Shown here in pieces: positions 58,961 through 64,000 of a DNA stretch of 64,000 nucleotides; within the stretch, counting starts at the first letter, position 1; the number at the start of each line of letters is the position of its first letter. The stretch is from the NCBI GenBank assembly GCA_002205965.3, contig NADL03000620.1:1984001-2048000 (forward strand), given 5' to 3'. The position numbers and the translations under genes were made by a program. The stretch comes from Kappaphycus alvarezii (lineage: Eukaryota > Rhodophyta > Florideophyceae > Gigartinales > Solieriaceae). The notes under the pieces are model-generated. The model did not search any database. It saw nothing but the letters and a program-made list of their open reading frames with translations, and was not told the DNA's origin.

Positions 58961-59530
58961 TTGCCGTTGCAGTTACTATTGGACACATACATTCCGGGTG
59001 CCTATGGTCTTCACAAAAGTGGTATTGCCGTCGACATTACCATTGCACATTCTTCTGCTCGCCGCCACATCTCGTCAAGTACAGTTACGCTGCCGCGACA
59101 GTCGCAGAGCGCGAGAAACATCGCTATTATGGCGATTAATGCCACCAACACGATATCCTGCTTTCCCCCGTCGGAGTTGATATATATGGCGCCTTTGGTG
59201 ACTAGGGCCAGAGGTTTTTCCGACGCCTCGTTTCCTTCGCTGCTTCCCGTCGTGGTTCCTCTCCTCAGCAAAAAATTCGCGACTTCTCTTCTCGCTAGGG
59301 TACTGGAGACGTACGGAAAGGTTCGGGGGTTTTGATGCAAAGGCACGCTGCAGCAGCAGTCATGTCCAATGCGACCTGCTTGATAGCTGGCCTGAAGGTA
59401 GCATTTTAGGGAGCGTAGTTCCTTCCCCATCACTGTGTCGGTATACCCTTTTTGAATCGATTGTGGTTGTCTGGAAAACCATGGGATAGATCGGATTATC
59501 TTCCAAGAGTAAAACCCAAACGTTGCCCTT
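58961..59530 (+). pseudogene. RT element nuclease-like domain with family C-type tail
   Basis: Plus frame TYIPGAYGLHKSGIAVDITI and AHSSARRHISSSTV matches the family B domain at 57.7 kb. After frame changes (AEREKHRYYGD, then DIYGAF) it ends not with the family B tail but with a tail reading QRHAAAAVMSNATCLIAGL, the family C type, then the family C 3' UTR up to the box near 59,530. It is a mosaic of two sub-families or an intermediate. Confidence 0.7.
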
Positions 59531-59624
59531 CTCGCTTTGCGTGTAGCCTCCAAGTGTTGCCACCCGCTACCTACCCTCACAGTTGACCTCTGAATACTCT
59601 CCGCACACTGTCGTTAGGATAGAT

Positions 59625-59884
59625 CGAACATATTTCCAACAGTAAAAACACCCAAACCTTTACCCCTTTCGTGCCTTAGAACTCGTGAGGATTTTCCGCT
59701 CCGTTCCCGTCCTTTGTTACACCCTTTCACGAGCCTCAACGCAGTCCACACGGAGATGCAGAAATACCAAGCATTTCTTGCTAAATTGCCGAGGAAAAGC
59801 AGGCTAGTTTCTGTCCTCATCTCATCGCTCAGAGACTGGAATGGGGCGTTCCCGCCGTCGTCAAGGAACTTGTGAGAACGGTGG
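59625..59884 (+). pseudogene. family C fragment fused to an inverted copy
   Basis: It starts with a 3'-end box (about 59,630-59,675). Then plus-strand coding QKYQAFLAKLPRKSRLVSVL and VVKELVRTVERFG follows, equivalent to QGFLEDLPGRSRLVPVP at 14.1 kb. At 59,885 the sequence switches into the 3' end of a minus-strand copy, giving a sharp inversion junction. Confidence 0.6.
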
Positions 59885-60420
59885 AGAGGTTTGGGTTTTT
59901 TTACTCTTGGAAGATATATCCGATATATCCATAGTTTTCCAGACAGCCACAATCGACTCAAAAAGGTATGCCCACACAGTGATGTGGGAGGAAATACGCT
60001 CCCTAAAAGGCTACCTTGAGGCCAGCATCAAGCAGGCCGCATTAGACATGACTGCTGCTGCAGCGTGCTTTTGCATCAAAACTCCCGAACCTTTCCGCAC
60101 GGCTCCAACGCCCCCACCGCCACGTTCCTTGCCACGTCATTTAGCGCTGCACATGCATCCGGTGTCAACCTCCAAGAGTGGAGAGTGGAACAGGCACGGG
60201 CCTACCTCTGATGGAGGTCGCGATAAAAGATTGATATCTTCGCTGCCTTGCATTTCGCGCCGCATTGAGAGAGGAAATTGGGTTGAAGGCCCTCACTCTC
60301 CTGTTGAAGGGAGCGAGGGGAATCACGGAGGTAACATCAAAAAAGTCGGTCCCTCCGCTGCTTCCCATTGCTTAGATGTCGGGTCTCGTGCGGTGGAGAC
60401 CATAGCTGCAAAATAGTCGG
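59885..60420 (-). pseudogene. RT element C-terminal domain and 3' UTR (family C), minus strand
   Basis: Read from 60,420 downward: TDFFDVTSVIPLAPFNRRVR, SFIATSIRGRPVPVPLSTLGG, then a tail with the codons for a His-Ala-rich QRHAAAAV-type segment, then the 3' UTR with TTTTCCAGACAGCC (plus strand) and the box at 59,885-59,920. It forms a converging pair with the plus copy at 58,961-59,530: about 200 bases of the two 3' ends are inverted repeats of each other. Confidence 0.7.
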
Positions 60421-60900
60421 GATATGTAGATCCAAAAAAAATAACTAGTTCCAACTTGAATAAATAAATAAATGCCACAATTGGAATTAGAATGAATAAT
60501 GAATAGAAAAACAAAATTAATTATAGCTGATCGAGGGGAATATTTCGATGGCCCGAGGATTTAAAAAAGTATTTCTAACAACCTAGAACTACTTATACTC
60601 TACACCAGGATGAACCTGCTACAAAAATCAGGTAAGCAGTACAATAATTTTGGTAGACATGATTCAGGCTCAGCAATAATTATTGCAATTTTTCCAGGTA
60701 AGAACTCATCCAGATAATAAATTGTTGGCAGCATAAATGCAATACTTATAACCTGTATAATATAAAAACACAACTGTCGGACATAAAAATTATTTCACTC
60801 TGAATTCAGCATAAAATTGGGCCGGTGTAAAAGAGATAAAATTATTCCTTGATGATTCACAATAAATATAAATTGTGGGACTCAATAAAAAATATTGCTC
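60421..60900. other. AT-rich spacer
   Basis: A 480-base AT-rich island inside the TE cluster with no gene or repeat recognised. Possibly a remnant of host spacer. Confidence 0.4.
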
Positions 60901-60904
60901 CACA

Positions 60905-61115
60905 ATTCAGCATCACTGTAGGGCCCAAAGGCACGCTGCTGAGGCCTTCATTTCCAAAGCTGTATGCCTGCTCGCCGGCATTGAGCCGGCCCTGAAAGCA
61001 AGGTCATTTACTGTAGTGTTACCCATCAGCGAGGACTTATCCCGCATAACGTATTAGCCTCGTGGATATAACCGACCACACCTTCCATTCATTAGAATAA
61101 CCCAAAAATTCCCCT
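60905..61115 (+). pseudogene. RT element tail and 3'-end box
   Basis: The plus frame QRHAAEAFISKAVCLLAG matches the C-terminal tail of family C. About 60 bases after the coding end lies ATATAACCGACCACACCTTC and the terminal box, as at 55,708-55,757. Confidence 0.6.
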
Positions 61116-61220
61116 TGTAGGACAGTGGGATAGAGATTTAAATATTTGGTCAATTTTCACAATGGCGTGGCTCTACGACAGGATGACGAGCAGCTCTTGC
61201 GAGGTCTTTTGCGAGAAGAG

Positions 61221-61410
61221 CTACTTGGCGATCATGTCTGTTGATACTGTGGTCTCCATGCAAGCAGTGCATGAGATGATCTCCATGTACATCGAGTGTT
61301 TCTGGGCAATTACTGCTCCGGTATGGCGTGCCAGGGTGAAAACGTTGGTGTTGGCAGTAACTTCCAACTCGTATTGCATGCTGGCTGGTCTATCATCGCC
61401 ATTCTCGTAG
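61221..61410 (+). pseudogene. RT element C-terminal tail (family C)
   Basis: LVLAVTSNSYCMLAGLSSPF followed by TAG at 61,408-61,410 aligns with ALVVTSNADFLLAGLPSTFW at 14.3 kb, with matching upstream ARVKT. Only the last ~60 codons remain. Confidence 0.6.
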
Positions 61411-61724
61411 ATTTTTGATCGTCCTGCTGACCGTGCAGCTGGAGTGTACAGACTGGTCATTCCCAAATACCATAGGACTAATTGCGTCATGATCTCGTCA
61501 ATCGATGATCCCAAATTTGCAAGTCGTCCTCAGGGGATCGAAGCTCCATCATCGTGCCCATTCCAGTGGTCATGAAGCCGGCTCATAGCGTTCCCCTCGT
61601 TCCCATATTGCCCTCAAGGAACGTGTAAAGACCACCCATTACTGGTTCCTCTGCAAATAACGCAGTATTGAACTTCACCCCATCGTAAATAAAATAATCG
61701 GCCACTTTCGGGTGGGCTTCTGAA

Positions 61725-61800
61725 GAGGGAAAAGGTTTGGGTCTTATACTCTTGGAAAATATATCCGATCGTGCCTTTCGAGGTGTAGTGTAGCAAGTGT
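61725..61800 (-). repeat. family C 3' end, minus strand
   Basis: The complement of the CTCTTGGAAAATATATCCGAT motif plus the C-rich box (ACCCAAACCTTTTCCCTC on the minus strand). It lies close to a short degenerate stretch and has no coding part. Confidence 0.5.
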
Positions 61801-61984
61801 AAATTACTCTCTTAAGCGCGGCACATCTCCTGCAGCCGAGGGCAAGCAGCAACTCACTCGTCTTACCTGTCTCATTGTCCAGTATGTTGCTGTTTGTGTG
61901 AACCAGAGACTCTTAAAGTCTTTTCATTCTCTAATCTAGATCTGTCTCTCTCCAGATCCCCTCTTTATAATAAAAAAAGTGAGA

Positions 61985-62395
61985 TTACGCGGTTCCTCCA
62001 CTCAACAGGAGCTTCATGATTTCGTTACCTGTTTTGAGTTTATTCTCCAAGTGATGCAGCCGCGACAGGTTCACACCCGCCGCCCGCATTCGTAGTTAAT
62101 TTCTGAATAGCCTCCGCACGCTTTTGTGTCACACTGTAAAATTGGTAAAGATTTACCACCATCGCATAGCTTTCACCAGCAAAAAGTAAATTAAAAATCA
62201 TTGAAATACACTCAGTAGGTTTTAGCCAACATCTCAATTAAAATAAGTTCCCGTTTCCCCCTCATTAGACTCGGATTTTTTACTCTGGCCTCAAGGGATG
62301 CAAGTCCGCCAGGTGAGCACCCGTCGTCTGCTTGAGTAGTATTTATTCAATGACTTCTGCACTTCGGAGTGCTTTGTTGTATACTCGTAAAGATA
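61985..62395 (+). pseudogene. two family B 3' ends in tandem
   Basis: 61,990-62,160 repeats 57,960-58,125 (CTCAACAGGAGCT, then CGCCGCCCGCATTCGTAGTT and a tail ending GTAAAGAT). A second, more diverged end follows at 62,283-62,395 (CACCCGTCGTCTGCTTGAGT, ending CGTAAAGATA). Both stop at the same TAAAGAT-like 3' terminus, which marks the true end of family B elements. Confidence 0.7.
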
Positions 62396-62519
62396 TCCAT
62401 ACACATGGACTCGGATCATAATAAAGCCAATGGGTTGCCTCCTGTCGAAAGAACCTTCCGGAGAGACCTAAGCTTAAACTCCCGCATATCGCATGTCAGA
62501 AACACAGCGCTACCGTTCA

Positions 62520-62572
62520 CCCACAGTTACCGAGCAGGCGGTGCAGCGCACCGCTTGCTCGGTAACTGTGGG
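62520..62572. repeat. 25-bp-stem, 3-base-loop hairpin
   Basis: CCCACAGTTACCGAGCA and the following GCGGTGC pair with the complementary half across an AGC loop. All 25 pairs form, with a single G-T. Such a perfect short-loop palindrome is unusual in decaying sequence. It sits between an RT-element 3' end and a tandem array. It could encode a structured RNA, be a fold-back element, or be a recombination product. Confidence 0.85.
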
Positions 62573-62809
62573 CAGAATGTAATTACGCCTGACACATGTT
62601 GGTTTGTTGATTTGTTGAGGTATGACTGGTGAGTTGGTTGATTGATGATGACAGACGATGGCTAGTCTAGCAGAGAGAGCTATCTTAAATACTAATTTGT
62701 AAATAAATATTCCACCAAAGCTTAGTCAAGCTATGGGTACGCAAAAAAAATTTGGGTCTTGCAGAAAAAAAAGAGTAACCAGAGTTGGCTCAGTATGCAG
62801 TACTGTGGG

Positions 62810-63260
62810 TAGCTCCAAATCATGTATTTGGCTTTCGGGCCAACCACAGGGGACCGGTGGAATTGACAAAAAACTGTTGGTTATCAGCTATCGTGTAGCT
62901 ATGTTAGATAGAGCCGGCCGAGTGTAGCATACAGTAGAGAGGTCCGACGTACGATTAGGCCTCGATGCAACAGTTGGGGGCTGGTAGGATAGACAGATAC
63001 TGTTGCTAATCCAGTGTTGTGTGTCTACGTTACGTAGAGCCATCCCAGTGGTGCATACACTGGATAGGTCCGATGTTGTCCTGCTTCAAAGCGACAGTTG
63101 CGAGCCGGTATATAGATAGCCACTGTTGCTTGTTAGTAGTGGCACATTCTAAATATAGAGAATGCGCAGTATAGGATACCATAGATAGGAAAACGAATGG
63201 TATCCGACTTCTAAGAAACAGTTGGAAGCCGGTAAAAGATTTAAAGACTATTGGTTGGCG
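62810..63260. repeat. imperfect tandem array of about four units
   Basis: Units of roughly 110-130 bases repeat with divergence. The conserved core is ACAGTTGxGxGCYGGTA, an A/T stretch, then ACTGTTG (for example 62,970-63,005, 63,100-63,136, 63,217-63,252, and a weaker one near 62,850-62,885). Neighbouring conserved parts include CATACAxTxGAxAGGTCCGA. CAACAGT and ACTGTTG are an inverted pair inside each unit. No coding role is evident. Confidence 0.55.
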
Positions 63261-63429
63261 CGACTCGTTTATCCACAGAAATCCCGTCCATTCCGAAGAT
63301 CTAAATCATCCCCAGAGCGTTACTGACTTCTGTACACATGCAAACTTTATTGTTCTTCTTATTTCATACCCACCTCTTTTCCAATAATGCATTGTTGTCT
63401 GTCTTACTCCGGTATTTTTGAAACACTTT

Positions 63430-63845
63430 TGGAGATGTACCCGATGTTTTCTCTGAATGCGGCGCGAAATTCAAAGCAGAGAAGATATAAATCTTTTATC
63501 GCGACCTCTACCAGACGTAGTCTCGTGCCTGTGTCAATCTCCACTCTAGGGGATTGACTCCCGGATGCATGTACAATGCTAAGTGAAGTGGTGAGGAACT
63601 TTGCCGTCAGGGCAATGGAGACGTATGGAAAGCTTCGAGGGTATTGATGCAAAGGCACACTGCAGCAGCCATCGAGTCCAATGCGGCCTGCTTGGTAGAT
63701 TTCCTGAAGTTAGCTTTTTAGGGAGCGTAATTACTTCCCATTTCTGTGTGGGCATAACTTTTTGAGTTGATTGTGGTTGTCTGGAAAACTATGGAAAAGA
63801 TCGGATAAATCTTCCAAGAGTAAAATATCCAAACACTTCCTCTCC
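63430..63845 (+). pseudogene. RT element tail and 3' UTR (family C)
   Basis: Plus-strand coding traces (FIATSTRRSLVPVSISTL, then AMETYGKLRG and, frameshifted, the QRHTAAAIES-type tail) lead into the same 3' UTR as 59,400-59,530 with GATTGTGGTTGTCTGGAAAA and end at the box near 63,820-63,845. 5' truncated like the others. Confidence 0.65.
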
Positions 63846-64000
63846 CGTGGGTGCCACTTTTGGCCTTACATTTAAACCCCTTCAGCACACAAAGACGCCG
63901 GATAACGGCCATGATATCTTTCAAAATGGGTGAAAGAGTGGTGTTGATTAATGTTAAAAGATATCGTGCCTGTGTTATCCTTCTTCTTATTGTACAGGGG
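63846..64000. other. window end, nothing supported
   Basis: No feature recognised beyond the end of the last RT-element copy. Confidence 0.4.

Noticed and set aside
1..64000. tRNA, rRNA, CRISPR array, telomere repeats, organelle insert
   Set aside because: Looked for conserved box and repeat patterns by eye and found none. A covariance-model or organelle search could still find diverged copies.

Overview
This is nuclear DNA from a eukaryote that I cannot name. Three things point that way: two Ty3/gypsy retrotransposons and one solo LTR, many broken copies of a non-LTR reverse-transcriptase (RT) family with a C-terminal endonuclease-like domain, and genes built from small exons separated by GT-AG introns of about 38-160 bp. 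From memory, the RT family and the cysteine-rich secreted protein at 51-52 kb recall algal (perhaps red-algal) and fungal/oomycete proteins. That placement is a weak guess.

Layout. 1-14.7 kb is moderately GC-rich and almost entirely transposon: RT-element fragments, a 2.2 kb RT-element remnant (4.2-6.4 kb), and an LTR element with a full but frame-broken domain set (6.4-12.2 kb), followed by a broken acidic ORF. 14.7-35 kb is AT-rich and looks empty to an ORF search. Read for splice sites, it shows several short gene ends on both strands whose exons join in phase. 35.4-41.8 kb is a second, older, AT-drifted Ty3/gypsy element with both LTRs. 42-50.5 kb is AT-rich again, with a decayed gene, an exact 800-bp solo LTR with a 5-bp target duplication, one arginine/glycine-rich exon candidate and a cluster of palindromes. 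51.3-52.5 kb carries the most interesting gene: a secreted protein resembling a histidine-brace copper oxygenase (LPMO-like) with a C-terminal cysteine-rich module, now spread over several reading frames. 53-54.5 kb holds an unidentified frame-broken coding tract. 55.7-64 kb is a graveyard of RT-element copies on both strands, with a 25-bp-stem hairpin and a short tandem array.

How the parts relate. The TE copies share a few 3' ends and one LTR leader, so they are sub-families that exchanged parts. Almost every long coding tract needs frame changes to be read, which means widespread decay or indel errors in the assembly. Exon models come from splice signals and phase only, so they should be tested against RNA. 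No rRNA, tRNA, CRISPR array or organelle insert was recognised.
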